A stretch of DNA of 64,000 bases from Lepisosteus oculatus (Eukaryota > Chordata > Actinopteri > Semionotiformes > Lepisosteidae), in the NCBI RefSeq assembly GCF_040954835.1, contig NC_090697.1:2554501-2618500 (forward strand), given 5' to 3'. The translations under genes were made by a program, and so were the position numbers. Each line of letters opens with the position of its first letter. The stretch's first letter is position 1. Below are positions 11,561 through 24,189 of the stretch, piece after piece. Below the pieces are notes generated by a model, which had not been told where the DNA came from, searched no databases, and worked only from the letters and a program-made list of their open reading frames with translations.

Positions 11561-13194
11561 AGTTGTGGAGACATAACAAATGACTAACGCTGTATTTCTA
11601 CAGGACTGTATCAGTCAGTGCGATAGAGACACAGTGATTAATTTATGGAGCCCTTTGTAAAGTTTTCTACAGAAATATGAAAACATGACTGCTTTCCTCT
11701 GTCGTATGTCATAAAGGTTCCCCAGCCCTACAAAAACATGCTAGTATTACAAAAGGACAGGTGAAGAACAACTTCTGTTCTCTGTTAAGTCCCAGTAAGA
11801 CTGTTGTTTTTCAGACGTTTCATGTATGAAAAAAAACAATGTTTATATGTATTGTGTTTGTTGAGTAACCAAAGCAGGTGTTACGCATTTGCTGTGTAGA
11901 GATGAGAAAGAGACTACACTCCAAGATTGCGTCTTGTGAAAAGGTAACTTCTGAGAGTGGTTGAGCAAGAGTTTTTTGTTTCACTGTCAACTATTTCCGC
12001 CAGGAAGGAGACTGAAATCCTTAAATGTTAAAATAGGTTTTGTTTGGAGTATTTTAATAATAGACGTGGCCAGTGATGTCTATGTGTGTGTAGGGAGGAA
12101 GGAGATGTACCTCAGCATGTTTATATGAATGTAATTCGGCCATGGGAAGGAAAAGGTAAGAAACCAGCCTACTGATGGAGATCATTCCCTGGACATCTGA
12201 ATTCACCGACAGACATCTTCACTCATGCTGATAGCAGCGAGATGATCATTTATTACTCGTGCAGGGAATTATCTTACAGTATCTTTTGTTGTTCTTGCAT
12301 GAATTAAAAATTAGCTTTTTAAAACTGTCCATTTATACAGATTGTTAATTACTTTATCCATAATTGTAGCATATGTCCAATATATCACACAGAGAGCACT
12401 ACAATAATATAACACAATGTGAGGAATATTACTTAATAGACAGGCACCATTATATAAGACAAACATTTATTCAGCTACTACAGAAACAAAAAACAAAATG
12501 CAATAACTTAATATTAACAGTAGGTGTGAGTTTTAGAGCACTTTATATTCAGCATTAGACCCTCAAAACTGGCCACCCCAGGGCACTCAAAACTCAGGTC
12601 CCTAATCCTTTATTTCACTAGATACAACAGTTAAGAACAGGTTCTCATGAGCAATGACTGTCTGGCCATGAGGCTTCAGCTAATGATGCACAAAGGACAA
12701 AAGGCAAGGCAGTGTTAACAAGTACAGGTGTCAAACACAAAGCTTTAATCACCCATCTGAAAAAATCTTCAGATAACCTTGATATATCCACTTCACTCTG
12801 TAGATTGATCCAGTCACAAGCAAGGAAAAACTGAAATGCCTTGAGCCCAAAGTCAGCAGTTGCTCTGGGGAGGTTCAATTTGATTAAGGAACTAATTATT
12901 TTCAGTCAAAATAGTCTGATTTTATCACATGCTTTACTTTTTGCATGTAACGCAGGCAGTTCTATTCCAAGTGCATTTGCCACACATTTTAAATATTATT
13001 TCTGTCAGTACATTTTTAAGGAGGCTTCGTTAGCATTTTCAGCACTACAGTTTTATTTGCATAAGGCAGGAAGAAAAATGAACAGCATTAAGATAAAGCA
13101 TTCCTGCCTCACACACTCACCGGCAGTAATTACTTTTGGTTGTTTTAATACTATATGGTAATGCACTACTGATTTTAATATGATTGTCTTACAG

Positions 13195-13275
13195 GTCGTA
13201 GACTGTGCCTGGGATGAAACCATAAAAATATACACACCTCCTTGTCTCTCTAACCTTCATCAAAATGGATCTTAG
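13195..13275 (+). CDS. pex7: PEX7 terminal coding exon with stop
   Basis: The exon follows a TTACAG acceptor in phase 0 and encodes VVDCAWDETIKIYTPPCL and a short tail ending at TAG (13273-13275). The block DC-W-DETIKIY is the diagnostic final WD strand of PEX7. After CL the sequence is SNLHQNGS, longer by about five residues than the mammalian end and unlike it, so the extreme C-terminus is lineage-specific or the stop is shifted. No AATAAA follows closely; an ATTAAA at 13713-13718 is a possible weak poly(A) signal. Identity of the conserved part is strong. Confidence 0.87.
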   Translation, partial: VVDCAWDETIKIYTPPCLSNLHQNGS

Positions 13276-14133
13276 GAGAAAAACAATCATCTTTCGTCCA
13301 GGAGGTGAAAAAGTCTACAGCACTGACTGCACTTGATTTATTATTTGTGTTCTTTTATCAAAGCTCCACATCAGTCTTTATTATCGCACCGTGAAATGCC
13401 TCGTGTGCATGAGCACCGGAAAGCAGATGGGGCTTGAAATGCAGAAGATTATCTCTGTTTTGTGATGTGCATGAAGTTTGTAACTGTTACAGTAGAGATG
13501 TGATCAAGTGGACAATGTTCTCCTGTTTCTAAACTGAAATTATGAATGTTGACAGCAGTGTATGCTTGATTAACTACGCAGGACAAAGAGGTTAAAAGGT
13601 GGCTGTACAATATACTGTAAGATGCCATTTATCATAGGAGAATGCTGGAAGAAACGCCCCTGGTTTTATATCTTGTACAGGAAGAAGATGAATGACAGCA
13701 AATGTGATATAAATTAAAAGAGTGGAGGATTATCCACCACTTTATCATGTGTTTTTTCTCTAGAAGGCATGGGGATGAATCAAGCTGACTTCCCATGTGG
13801 CATTAGTTCTGAATGTGCTGTATAACTTCAGGTTCCCTGCACATTAAAAACAACATAGTCTGACACAGATGATTTAGACATGAGTGGCAGCAGCCAGCTT
13901 GTGCCATTCCTAACTACAGAAAATATCCATCCTGGAGTTCTGTTGCAGTTCATGTGTGCGCCACATTAAAATAACGCAGTGTAAGTCCATTTGACAATTT
14001 ATTAAAAAGTACATTTTCTGCACTACACTGTGTTCCCATTGCAGAATTTCTGTATTTCTATTTAAAATACATTTGAAGTGTGGTAGTTGTAGTGTGGCAG
14101 TAATTCAAAAGGTTTTGGCCAAGGAGTGTTAAC

Positions 14134-14400
14134 CACTATTTCCCGTTTTGCTCTTATGAACTTTATAGTGGACCTCTTCAGAATTAACGGTGTAGCACAA
14201 AGACACCAGTGGAAACTATGTGGAAATGCATTTTTAACTGAGAACAGGAGGCACTTCCTTACACAGAGTGTTGCTGGAGCATGGAACAAGTCTACCCAGT
14301 TGTGCCGTTGAAGTCAATACCCTGGCTTATCTAAAGAAACTAAAACAACCGGATGAGATTGTCTTATTGATTACTAACCCGAAAAAGCTAGATAGCCTTT
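14134..14400 (+). repeat. CR1-like LINE, C-terminal coding fragment
   Basis: Translation gives QWKLCGNAFLTENRRHFLTQ and SVAGAWNKSTQ, the usual C-terminal end of CR1/L2 ORF2. Confidence 0.65.
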
Positions 14401-14693
14401 TCTCACTTGTACCCATTCTCATGTTCTTCTTAAGTTATAAAAATAAAAGATTCATTGTTTCTTCTGCTCCTCTACAATTAACAGGAAGAATGTTACATTG
14501 CAAAAGAACTGTAACATACAGTACAGATCCTATTTTACTGAGTTTAACTTCCTATACGAGCCACTTCTCACTGTTTGTCATTTTGCAGTATGTGCACGGA
14601 CGTTATTACAATAGAGTGAACTAAAAGCAATATTTTAAAGTAATGTAAAAGTACAAATAATATTTTAAAACTTCTAAATCTTAATATAAGTAG

Positions 14694-14820
14694 TTCAGAT
14701 GGGGAGCTGCGTCAGCATGCATAGGGTGCAAAGGAACAGATAAAGGTTTATTCCATGCTGAAAGGAGAAGAAAAGAAACAACGTTTTGGCTGTGGAGCCT
14801 TCTTCGGGTGTGAAAAAGAG
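14694..14820 (-). repeat. Penelope-type terminal fragment
   Basis: The reverse complement carries CCGAAGAAGGCTCCACAGCC, the TTCTTCTCCTTTCAG block, and CATGGAATAAACCTTTAT. Confidence 0.55.
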
Positions 14821-17084
14821 AGGAAAGTACTCTCTTTCTGCGGTTCAGAATCCGGTCCATGACCTTAACCTGTTCCATAACTAATATACTGTATGTCTAC
14901 ATCCTTAAAATAGATTGATTTCATTATGCAGTATGTTGACAGGTGTATATTAGTGCTATACTTCAATATTATTAATATAATATACAGTATATATATATAT
15001 TTATGGATAACAGAAACAGTATCGTGAAAGGAAATGAATAGAATGTTTATCACATCTTTCTACTCATAATTTTGATATCATATTCAAAATTTAGTGAAAT
15101 GTCTGAAGGAGGTGAAGAGAGAAGGAAATTACCTTTGTTGTGTATCACATTTTAAGTAAAGTTTTTTTTCCAGAATACTCTATTTAATCAAGTAGGAAAA
15201 TATTTGAAGCAAAATATTCATATTAGCAAAGGCAGATTTTTTTTACTAGGCTTATTCCATTAGTTTTTTGGCTTTAACAAACTATAGGGTTCATATTTTA
15301 AAATGTTAACAAAGTCACACCTCTGCGAACTGTCCTTAATAAAAGCTTTACTTCACAAAATGTAGAAGAAACCTTATGCTACACTATTTCTAGAACCACT
15401 ATATGAGGGAAACAGAATTCTGAAATGTTATCTGAAATACTCTGTGTTGTCAGACACAGGATTTGGCACCCTGTATTTAAATACGGTTATGCATTTATTG
15501 TAATGAATATTGTTTCTTAAACTGTGGTTGTCAGCAGAACCTTTCTTTAATCAAAATCCAACTTACACAGGCAACTGGTGCAGCAGCTTACAGCTGTACC
15601 TGTCATGGAGCTACAGTCAAATGTGAGGGTACTCTCTGTCTTAAATGAGATACTGTACTTCCCAAGAACATCTTAATGATTAGATTGAATAAGTATTCCC
15701 TGACTTTAAAAGGTATGCTCAAAATATTTGTTCCACTTAATAATTAAATGAAAACATTTGTTTCAAAGGCAGGGTGATGGTAATACTGCAGGCGTTTCAT
15801 CATCCATAGTTTCTTATCATTTTTTACTGTAACATTTTTTGTTCTATTTATTTTTTAATTACAGTGTAAATCTACTCATTGCTAACTGGACTCTGACGAA
15901 CCGACTCTAGGTAGCAAGTTTTCGATTAATAAGTTCTCATTCAGACATTCATACGTTCCTTCGACATGCACTAGGTGTAAGTGCAGGTACAGTGTATACA
16001 AAAAAGATCACATCCATTGTTTGAATTACTGTTCCCTATACTGGTACACGAATATTAGATGTAACTTTGTAGCATTTGTAATATGTAACTTTATTTTGCA
16101 GCTCCGGTGGTTAGACTGGTTTGTTTAGATAATTTGGAAAAATATCACTTGATAATGCACTTCCGAAAGCTGAATCTAAACATAAATTAATAAAACAATT
16201 GCTTCCTTAGCATTACATTAAGAAATTTGAGAACCAATATTCAATCTCGTTTGTTTAAATTGCACCCTGATTTTTTTTATGGTCTTTTTAGTCTTTTTCC
16301 GGTGGCTGTCTTCTGATCCACTTGGCGTTGAACGCGGTTTCCCATGTCTGTATTCTGAAATTGAAAGGTTGAGTGTGGAGGATTGAAACAGAAAAAGAGC
16401 CTAGATCTTAATACGCCTGACCACCCTTCAGGTTTTAATTTGTGCTACAATACATCAATCTCCTACTGCAGAATGTGTCACCCTGAGTTCATTATGTAAA
16501 TAAGAACAACTAAAGTCCATTAAAGAAATTAAAAGGCTAGGAGACCTAAACTATTTTAATTGCAAGACCATCAGTGCCGTCGGGGCTGTTGGAAAACATA
16601 ACCACATAACATAATCGCATAACCACGAAAAGCCCAACTCGAACGCTCTCGATACGTGCTGCGCGTAATTGAGGGAAAAGGACGGATGTGAGAACGCATG
16701 AGGAATACTCCGCAAATCCCACCTCCTCTCAGAACAGTGGTGTACGCGATGCCAAGACCGGGGAGAGAGAGACCGAAATAGCCGCTCTCACGTAATTAAA
16801 TAAATTGAAAGTGCGGATTCACCTCCGAAACCAAATGCGTCAGCAGCTCCAAGCTTCTTTTTTTTTTTTTTGTTCCTTTGGACCTCTCCACTGTTGCAGT
16901 GGACACATCTGAAAAATAAATGTCCCGTTGGTCAGTTCATTCCTGTCCGCCTTTCACAAACTGGCCGTTTTAGTCATCCACTTGCAGGATACATTTTAAC
17001 AACTTGGGAGGCTGAAGTGTCAATATACTCCGTGATCCTTCGTTCTCTTAATTGGAGATTTGGGAAAGAACTCACAAAGGAAAC

Positions 17085-18973
17085 ATGGAAGTTTGCAGAG
17101 GGCGTTTACTGGGAATTTCGGTGGCTGTTGCGCACGGATTTTTCTCGGGATCTTTGAATATTTTATTAAAATTTCTGATTACAACTTACAACTTCCAGTA
17201 CCTCACTTTAATCCAGTTTCTGACGAGCAGCACTGCAGCACTAACCTTAGAGGGTCTCAGGAGGCTGGGAAAAGTAGATGTACCCCCGTACAGCCTGCAG
17301 TTAGCCAAAGTTTTTGCCGGTGTAACAGTTTTATCTACGCTGCAGTCCACATTGACCCTGTGGTCGCTTAAGGGGCTTAGTCTTCCCATGTATGTGGTTT
17401 TTAAACGATGTCTTCCTCTGGTCACGCTGACTATCGGTGTCTGCGTCCTGAAGAATGGAGTCCCATCTATTGGAGTAATAACTGCAGTGGTCATCACCAC
17501 CGGGGGAGCTGCATTAGCAGGTCATGTTAATTCTCACCGTATTTTCGCGTTACCTTTGTAGAAAAGAACTGTAATCTGTTTTTCATTTGTATAAATATCC
17601 GTCTTGTCAAATCAGAGTTCGTTACTGACGATAACGAGAAGTTCTTAATGTTTTCTATATTGCTTTTGATGGAAGATACTGTATGTATTTGAACTGGCAT
17701 TTTTGTTTCTTACCGACTTCTCTTGATACATTTTAAAACGCAGCTCAGTGGCAGAAACTACAGTATGTATACATTCGAGTCATATTGGCTGTCCAGCCTA
17801 TCGAACTATTTTCTGTTGATGTTAACAGTAGATTTGTTGAAGCTCGCATAAAAATTGGATTGGTTTGTTTGCACTTGAATATTATATGATCATCATAGGT
17901 TGTTTTCTGCATGGTTGAGACTTCTTATCATCCCCATACTACTGTACTTCCCCTATTGTTCAGTCGTGACCTATAATTAACCTTACAATTGTCATACTAA
18001 GATGGAAAAAAAAGGAACATAACTGTATTGTATATAATGCAGTGAGGATACTTTTTTCTTATATGCAGTGTATACTGTATATACCTTCAGAATGACTGCC
18101 ATACACCAGATATATACCCCTTTATATCATATTTTAAAAGCTGTTGTTTTTACAGGCGCTGGAGATCTGACGGGAGACCCGTTTGGATACGTGACTGGGG
18201 TGCTGGCCGTCATTATCCATGCGTCATACCTTGTGATCATTCAGAAGACAGGCACAGACAACGACTACGGGCCGCTGACAGCCCAGTACGCTATCGCTGT
18301 GACGGCCTCCCCGCTGCTGCTGATCTGCTCCTTTGCCAGTCTGGACTCCATTAATGCCTGGTCCTACCCAGGATGGACGAGCCCTTTCATCACCTGCACC
18401 TTTGTAGCCTGCATCCTCATAGGCTGCGCTATGAACTTCACCACCCTGCACTGCACCTATATCAACTCTGCCGTCACCACCAGCTTTGTGGGGGTGGTGA
18501 AGAGCGTCGCCACGATCACGGTGGGAATGCTGGCCTTCAGCGACGTGGAGCCCACCAAGCTGTTCATTGCAGGCGTGGTGGTCAACACCGTGGGCTCCAT
18601 CACGTACTGCATTGTGAAATATTTTGAAACCAAAAAGAAGAGCAAATACGAAAACCTGGAGGAGGCGGCCAGGGACGAGACGCCGGTGGGTGAGCCACAC
18701 CGGGAAGAAGGAACACGGCCAGATGGGGACCCGGAGGCGGTACCGAATGGAGCCGCGGCAGGACCCGTGGAGCTAAACGATCCAGGGGAGCCGAGTGGTG
18801 GGGACGGGACGGTGGAGTCTTACGCACTGCAAACAAAAGCCAACCCGGGCGAGCCGGAGGGCCAGAGCCCGTCACCGAGCGACAGTTATGTAGGGGTGTG
18901 GAGATCCATCCGGAACATTAGGTTTCTGAAGAAAGACACGTTGATTGAAAACGAAGAGCTGCAAAGCCCTTAA
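17085..18973 (+). CDS. slc35d3: Solute carrier family 35 member D3 (nucleotide-sugar-transporter-like)
   Basis: Two exons, 17085-17520 and 18156-18973, joined G|GC in phase 1, give 417 residues; the human protein is about the same length. SLC35D3 is a multi-pass membrane protein of the drug/metabolite-transporter superfamily. In mouse it is required for platelet dense granules, and its substrate is not settled. The start is MEVCRGRLLGISVAVAHG; an in-frame ATG 33 bases upstream is ignored because family similarity begins here. Strong family blocks are GSLNILLKFLI, LTSSTAAL, STLQSTLTLWSLKGLSLPMY, VFKRCLPLVT, GAGDLTGDP, NFTTLHCTYINSAVTTSF and SDVEPTKLFIAGVVVNT. Residues from about 305 form a hydrophilic Glu/Pro/Gly tail that ends in the conserved LKKDTLIENEEL-SP. 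Exon 2 is clearly GC-richer than the surrounding DNA. PEX7 lies upstream and IL20RA downstream, as in tetrapods. Confidence 0.96.
17521..18155 (+). other. SLC35D3 intron
   Basis: This 635-bp intron has a weak donor (GTCATG) and a good acceptor (TTTTTACAG). It is AT-rich and contains several TACTGTA/TACAGTA heptamers, for example near 17,675, 17,758, 17,940 and 18,075. No coding sequence is seen. Confidence 0.8.
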
Positions 18974-19199
18974 CGCGGAATCTGCCTGTTTGTGAAAAGA
19001 GCGCATGTTGTCGTCCCGAGTGACTGCTCTTGAATACTGTACTAAAAGTTTTTATCCCGCTTACAGGTGGTCCACGGGAACAGTGCCGTCTTATTTTCCG
19101 AATCGTATCAAAAGTGAATTCGTTTTGTTCCTTGTGGACCGGTTGAAAATGTGACGGTTTTCCCTGTCATTACAGAATATCGTCCTGTCTGGGTCAAGC

Positions 19200-19205
19200 A
19201 ATAAA
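19200..19205 (+). terminator. Probable SLC35D3 poly(A) signal
   Basis: A canonical AATAAA lies about 227 bases after the SLC35D3 stop codon and is followed within 30 bases by a GT-rich stretch (around 19,227-19,240). This would give a short 3' UTR. Confidence 0.6.
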
Positions 19206-20584
19206 GGAAATCGATTGCTATAATAATGTTGTTCTGTCAAGCAAACACTTTACACACTGCATTTCATAGGAAATTATTTGTCTCGAAGGGGGGATTCACA
19301 AGATACCTGTATTTGTTATTGAGTGGATTTAAAAATACAGAAGGTTTTTCACAGAAGTTACAGACATGAGGTACTGTATCTGTCTCAACAACATGAGACA
19401 TTGCTAACATCAAACCCAGACGTAAGAGTTAGTTTTGCTTTTAAAGCCTTTGCATTGCATTTTACAATGGCCCAATTAATGATACATTTTAATTTTATAG
19501 CACTTTTCACCACAAAGGATGAAGGTGCCCAGGTCCCACTGGGTCACATGTGGAAGCCATTCAGTACCAGCAGCCCCACTGTACAGCACCCAGAGGAGCA
19601 AAGTCCCTTCAAGACTTTCTTCGTTGTTTTATTTCACACATAATATTTGGCTTTCAGTGAATTCTAACATTATACTGTACCTCCAGGGAATTGATTTTTA
19701 AACAGGTCCTGCTTTCTAAAGGTGTTTTCTGGAGTTATGCAAGTTCAGTTCTTCCTGAGATTTCATCAAGCTGATTTCCTTAAACTGCAGCTTTCTTAGA
19801 ATACCTGTTCCCTCAAACTTCTGTACCCTTTGTTTTCGGTCACACAAATGTACTCTTTTGCTCCAGGCACTATAGGACAAGCAACTATGGTGTGTCGCAG
19901 GTAATAGCAACTGACAATATTCTGCTGTTTTAACATTTTATCGGTTATTTTGAAGCACACTTATTTAAAATCCTTTCAAAATACAGGGGTCCTCTGTAAA
20001 ATACATTTCTTAGCTTGTGTGATTTTTCAGCCCGAATCAGAGGAGAGTGCTGATTACAGCTGACTGGACACATGAGGGCAATGAAATGAGCTGGGAAGAA
20101 AGCTCTCAGTGTCTGCTGGCGTGATGCAGTGCCCAGAGTCTGTACGGTATCGGCTTCACGGGGACGTCCTTCCCACACCATTCAGGCCCCCCTGTCTGCT
20201 GACTGCAGCTCAGCTCAGCTCACTTTGTCATTCTGCACTCATACAGATGTACAAGAGAGAACGAAATATAGTTTCTCCTGGCCAGAGGTGCACAGTACAC
20301 TAGAACAGTCAGCACAGTGTCACAGAACAACACACACGAGGGGGACCAAGAATCCTTAGCAGCTACTGAGGTAGTATTGGTATGTAAATAAAAATAAAAC
20401 AATGTAAAGAGTAGATAGATAAATAAATGAAAAAATGGGTATTTACAGTAGTGTAAGTAGCAACAGCAGCCTCCTGATTAAGGCATCTCACTGCAAATTA
20501 AGGCTGTGATATTTCACTCAACTTGTATCCGTGTGAATTATCACAGTATTGCACAATTGCTAAAGCATGTTATATAAAAAGATG

Positions 20585-20850
20585 AAGGCTACAAATGAGA
20601 GGAGGTCATTCAGCCCATTTAGCGCATTTGGTATTTAGTAGCTAATTGATCCATGGACCCCAGCCAGCATTTCCTGAAAGAAGCCGTGTCTGCGCAGCTT
20701 GTTCCAGACTCCTGTTCTCCGTTTTAAAAGCACTTTCATGCAGTTTCCATTTGTGTCCTCTGATTAGTGTTGCACCGTTTGTTCTGGGCTGATTCTGGCT
20801 TTTTATGATTTTGTGTACTTGAGTTCAAAGTATTGAAAACGACTCTATCT
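20585..20850 (-). repeat. CR1-like LINE 3' fragment
   Basis: The plus strand has GAGGAGGTCATTCAGCCC, GTAGCTAATTGATCCA and CATTTCCTGAAAGAAGCC, matching the LINE end at 50,800-51,060. Confidence 0.65.
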
Positions 20851-21062
20851 CATTGTACGCACAATCCAGGCAGAGAGAGAGGAAGGGTGCGGCTATGTGC
20901 TGTGTCATACGATTGCTGGTCCACAGGCAGGCCAGGAACCCTAGATTTAGAGAGTCTGAATGTTCCCTCTCAAGGCCATTTTATCAGTGTTTGTCAGTAG
21001 CTATGTCTCAACAGGTACATGCAATATCAGTGTTTAGGAATATTAATGTTTAAATAGATGTT

Positions 21063-21190
21063 AATTAATAATAACAATTGCTTACACTTCTATATCACCT
21101 TTCTGGACACTCCACTCGAAGCTCTTTACAAGTAATGGGGACTCCCCTCCACCACCACCAATGTGCAGCATCCACCTGGATGCTGAGAGA
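21063..21190 (-). repeat. 5S-type SINE, 3' fragment
   Basis: GCTTACACTTCTATATCACC and GGACACTCCACTCGAAGC are the inverse of the family end, moderately diverged. Confidence 0.7.
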
Positions 21191-21311
21191 GATATACATA
21201 TGTTCTTTAAAAAAACTGTTGTTCAACATGAACATGAATTATTTGTATCCAGCAAACTGCTGGGCTTGCTTTGAGCAATCGACTGGGGACCTGCATCATC
21301 ATGTGTTGGCT

Positions 21312-21402
21312 GCAAAGAAACTAGTAAAGGTTAATTCCAATCTGAGAAATAGAAGGGAGAAACGCAGCAATTTGCTGCTGAGCCTTCTTCGGAAGAGACT
21401 CA
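21312..21402 (-). repeat. Penelope-type terminal fragment, diverged
   Basis: The reverse complement reads CCGAAGAAGGCTCAGCAGC, and GTAAAGGTTAATTCCAATCT on the plus strand corresponds to the GGAATAAACCTTT end. Confidence 0.45.
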
Positions 21403-22137
21403 CACTACAGTGTGAAGGTACAGATTTTTACACATTTATGCTCTAGTACAGAGACTATTCATGATGGAAAACATTCTAAAACATTTTATTCCTGCAACAA
21501 CTATCAACATTTATATTTGTTTTTTTGTGGGGAATTTTACAGTTATGCCTGCTGACAATTCCTGGAGGAAATTACAGCTGACAGATGTAAATGATGTGGA
21601 ATACCTGGATTATGCTGGCTGGTGTAATTTCAGGAGAGCAAAAGATAGAGCACCTCTGCTTCCTGTAGAATTAGAGACCAACATTTTCTCCACATTATGC
21701 TGTTTCAGCTATTAAGTTATATTTTCAATCAGTAATTTTCACAATTTATTCAACCACATTATGCCTCTCAGATGGGAAATACTGTATGTTGTACTTAATG
21801 CCAAGAGATCAGCTTATCAAGAGATCAGAACTGTGGTAGAAAAAGTACCAGCTTGCACAGGGCACTAGCCTGGTTTACACAGTGAAATACTTTTCGGAAT
21901 TTGGCTGTATAGTGTATATGTTGTGGATTATATATGGTTTATATTATATGTTGTATTTATTATATTTACACTGGATTGATGCCTGAGAAGATTTTCAAAC
22001 AGAAGCAGTTTAAAAAAAACTGCATTTTTATCAATCTTGAGACAGCGTATGCTCTTTGCAAAACTTAATGTATGCTTTGAAATTTGGAACAAAGTTACTG
22101 TATATTGTTGACGTAGTGTTCCAAAGGTGTTCCATAG

Positions 22138-22142
22138 TAGTA

Positions 22143-22178
<36 letters not shown>
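22138..22178 (+). repeat. (TAA)n microsatellite
   Basis: TAGTAGTAG followed by about ten TAA/AAT units. Confidence 0.9.
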
Positions 22179-22179
<1 letters not shown>

Positions 22180-23238
22180 AGACTGAATGAAGAAGGCAGT
22201 ATGTATCTGAGGTGAGTCTTACTGTCTTAATTTGAGGTTTAAAGTCAGGAATCGGGAGAAGCATGGTCTCAGAGGGTAGTTTCATCGGAAGAATATTGAA
22301 AACCTTGAATTTCCGGCAAATGTGAATAAAGGAGATTCTGAAGACATCAGTGACGTGTACACATCCATGTGCCTAGAAATTGCCCCATGATGTTATAAAG
22401 CATGTGTTTTTTTACTGTAGTTATTTGCTGGCAAAAATAAGTTTTAGTCAAAACTGAATTTGGATTTAGATTTCATTTAGAAACTCAAGAAAGAGATAAA
22501 GAGTGAAATATGATCCCATGTATTGTTTGTGCTTCCTCCAAGAGCTTCATGTCATGTCTTAACCTGAAACTTGCTGGGATGGTTAATATACAGTAATAGA
22601 CTGTATTTGTTTGAAGCTCAGAACTGAAAAATTCACAAAAGAGCAGTAAAATATTTTTCTCACACAAGTAACTAAAAGAAGAAATGTTAGGGTAAATGAT
22701 TGATGCTTATTGGCTATTAAAATGCAAGAGTTTTGACAAAGGTGTTTGTGATTTTAAAACTGTAAAAGCAAACAACACTCACTACATGTCAATGGTGCTG
22801 ATACCTGAAACTCTTATACCAATAAAATAAATGGATTTAAATGTTCAGTTGTTGATTTTTGTTTTAAATAACTGATGAGTACAGTATATTCACCCTGATG
22901 CTATACTGTATGATTTAAAGGTTAAATCCATAATGTGAACACAATCATTTTAAGTGTTGAGACAAATGCAATAATAAAACCTGATTTTTTTATGTTTGAA
23001 TGTTTAAAAATAAAATAGCAATATTTAGATGTTAAGGTGTTTCTTTTAAATTAAATAAAGTGAGAATTTATTCTTTGTGGGCTAAAACCAGCACACACAT
23101 TTTTCAGTGGGTCCATAATAGTAGAAGCACATTAGCTCAGTTCATTTAAACCTTCCTCATCAAACACCATTATTTATCTTTAATAAGGATAGTCACACCA
23201 CTTTCACTCTCTGTAGAAATAGAATGAGTTGCCAGACC

Positions 23239-23360
23239 TTCTGACGGACCATGTGATGGATTGGCATCCCAGCCAGCGTGTGTCCTGCCAGGATAGGCTC
23301 TGGCTCTTGCTCAACCCTGAATTGAACAAAGTGGTTACAAAATGGATAAATGGATGGACT
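23239..23360 (+). repeat. SINE family A, 3' end
   Basis: CAGGATAGGCTCTGG, then CCCTGAATTGAAC and AAATGGATAAATGGATGG mark the 3' half of the family; the tRNA head is missing. Confidence 0.6.
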
Positions 23361-24189
23361 TCGAGCCCTTCTCTTTTGTTTTGGAAGGAGTGCTGAGGGA
23401 GTAAAGAAGTGACCTGAAACAGCCAGCGGACAGCCTGGCACACAGCTCATGAGGAATTAATTCCCTTCCCCTTCCATCTCTTTCTTCCTTCTGTGCCGCT
23501 ACACCAGGTAACACAGCTGCCTGCAGGACAGCACGTCAGATAGCAGGTGTCCTGCAGCTCCTGTTTTTCACATACACCAAGTAGTAAGCTGCCTGACTAC
23601 CTCTGCAGCTCTTTTTCTGGCAATAATTAATAATAATTGCCTGCAGTTCATCAGATAGCAACCAGGGGCCTCTCAGTGCGATGTGCACAAATACAATCTC
23701 TCGCCCCCTCATCGATCTTACCTTTTGAGTTTTCTAGAAAAGAGAGCCTGGTTTCCATTACACATCAGTCAGAGGGCTGTCAATAAAAAGTGAAGAGGGT
23801 CAGGGAAACATGCAATGTCTAGAGCTTCTGCAGATTAAATAGTGAGGTGTGTGAAGGCAGTGTAGGTGCATGGAGACTGGCATGGACAGGGAGCATAGAG
23901 ATACACAGAAGCATGGGAGGACAAGGGCGCACACAGGTGCTCAGAGCCGCAGAGCACTCAGACGAGGGGCAGAGGGGCACTGGGAGACTCTTGCCAATAC
24001 AAAGCACAGGGCACAGAGCCCCAGCGCCAAACAGATACATGAATCCTGGACAAAAAGCAATGGAAAGTCTCTTGGACCAGCACACTGCAGCCTGTTGTTC
24101 CTTCTTGTCTTGTCCTCTTAGATCTTCTCTCCTCAAAGCCTGAAGGAATAAGAGACTGGAGAAAAGGAGGCTGGAGCCCCAAGAGCTGC

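Larger units (their letters stand above)
5006..13194 (+). other. Last intron of PEX7
   Basis: This 8.2-kb intron runs between the two recognised PEX7 exons. It begins GTATTG and ends TTACAG. Its contents are a CR1-like LINE fragment (5330-6010), three 5S-type SINE copies (6805-9152), a SINE 3' end joined to a CR1 tail (11051-11212) and a tRNA-type SINE (11259-11560). I see no other exon. Confidence 0.75.
13276..17084. other. PEX7 3' region and SLC35D3 upstream region
   Basis: This holds the presumed PEX7 3' UTR, a CR1-type LINE C-terminal fragment (14134-14400), a Penelope-type end (14694-14820) and AT-rich sequence. The last 500 bases (about 16,560-17,084) are richer in CpG than their surroundings and probably carry the SLC35D3 promoter and 5' UTR. 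I see no convincing TATA box. Confidence 0.45.

Noticed and set aside
17060-17500. Open frames of about 100 residues overlapping SLC35D3 exon 1 in other frames
   Set aside because: They are shadows of the real exon, whose frame matches the transporter family throughout.
18224-18700. 158-residue open frame antisense to SLC35D3 exon 2
   Set aside because: It mirrors a GC-rich coding exon on the other strand and has no family signal; the 62- to 91-residue frames nearby are explained the same way.
22031-22285. Open frame with a run of Ile
   Set aside because: It is the translation of a (TAA)n microsatellite; the frame at 34486-34740 has the same cause.
23847-24143. 98-residue plus-strand open frame and its antisense partners
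   Set aside because: The sequence has no recognisable domain, no splice context and several equally long overlapping frames.
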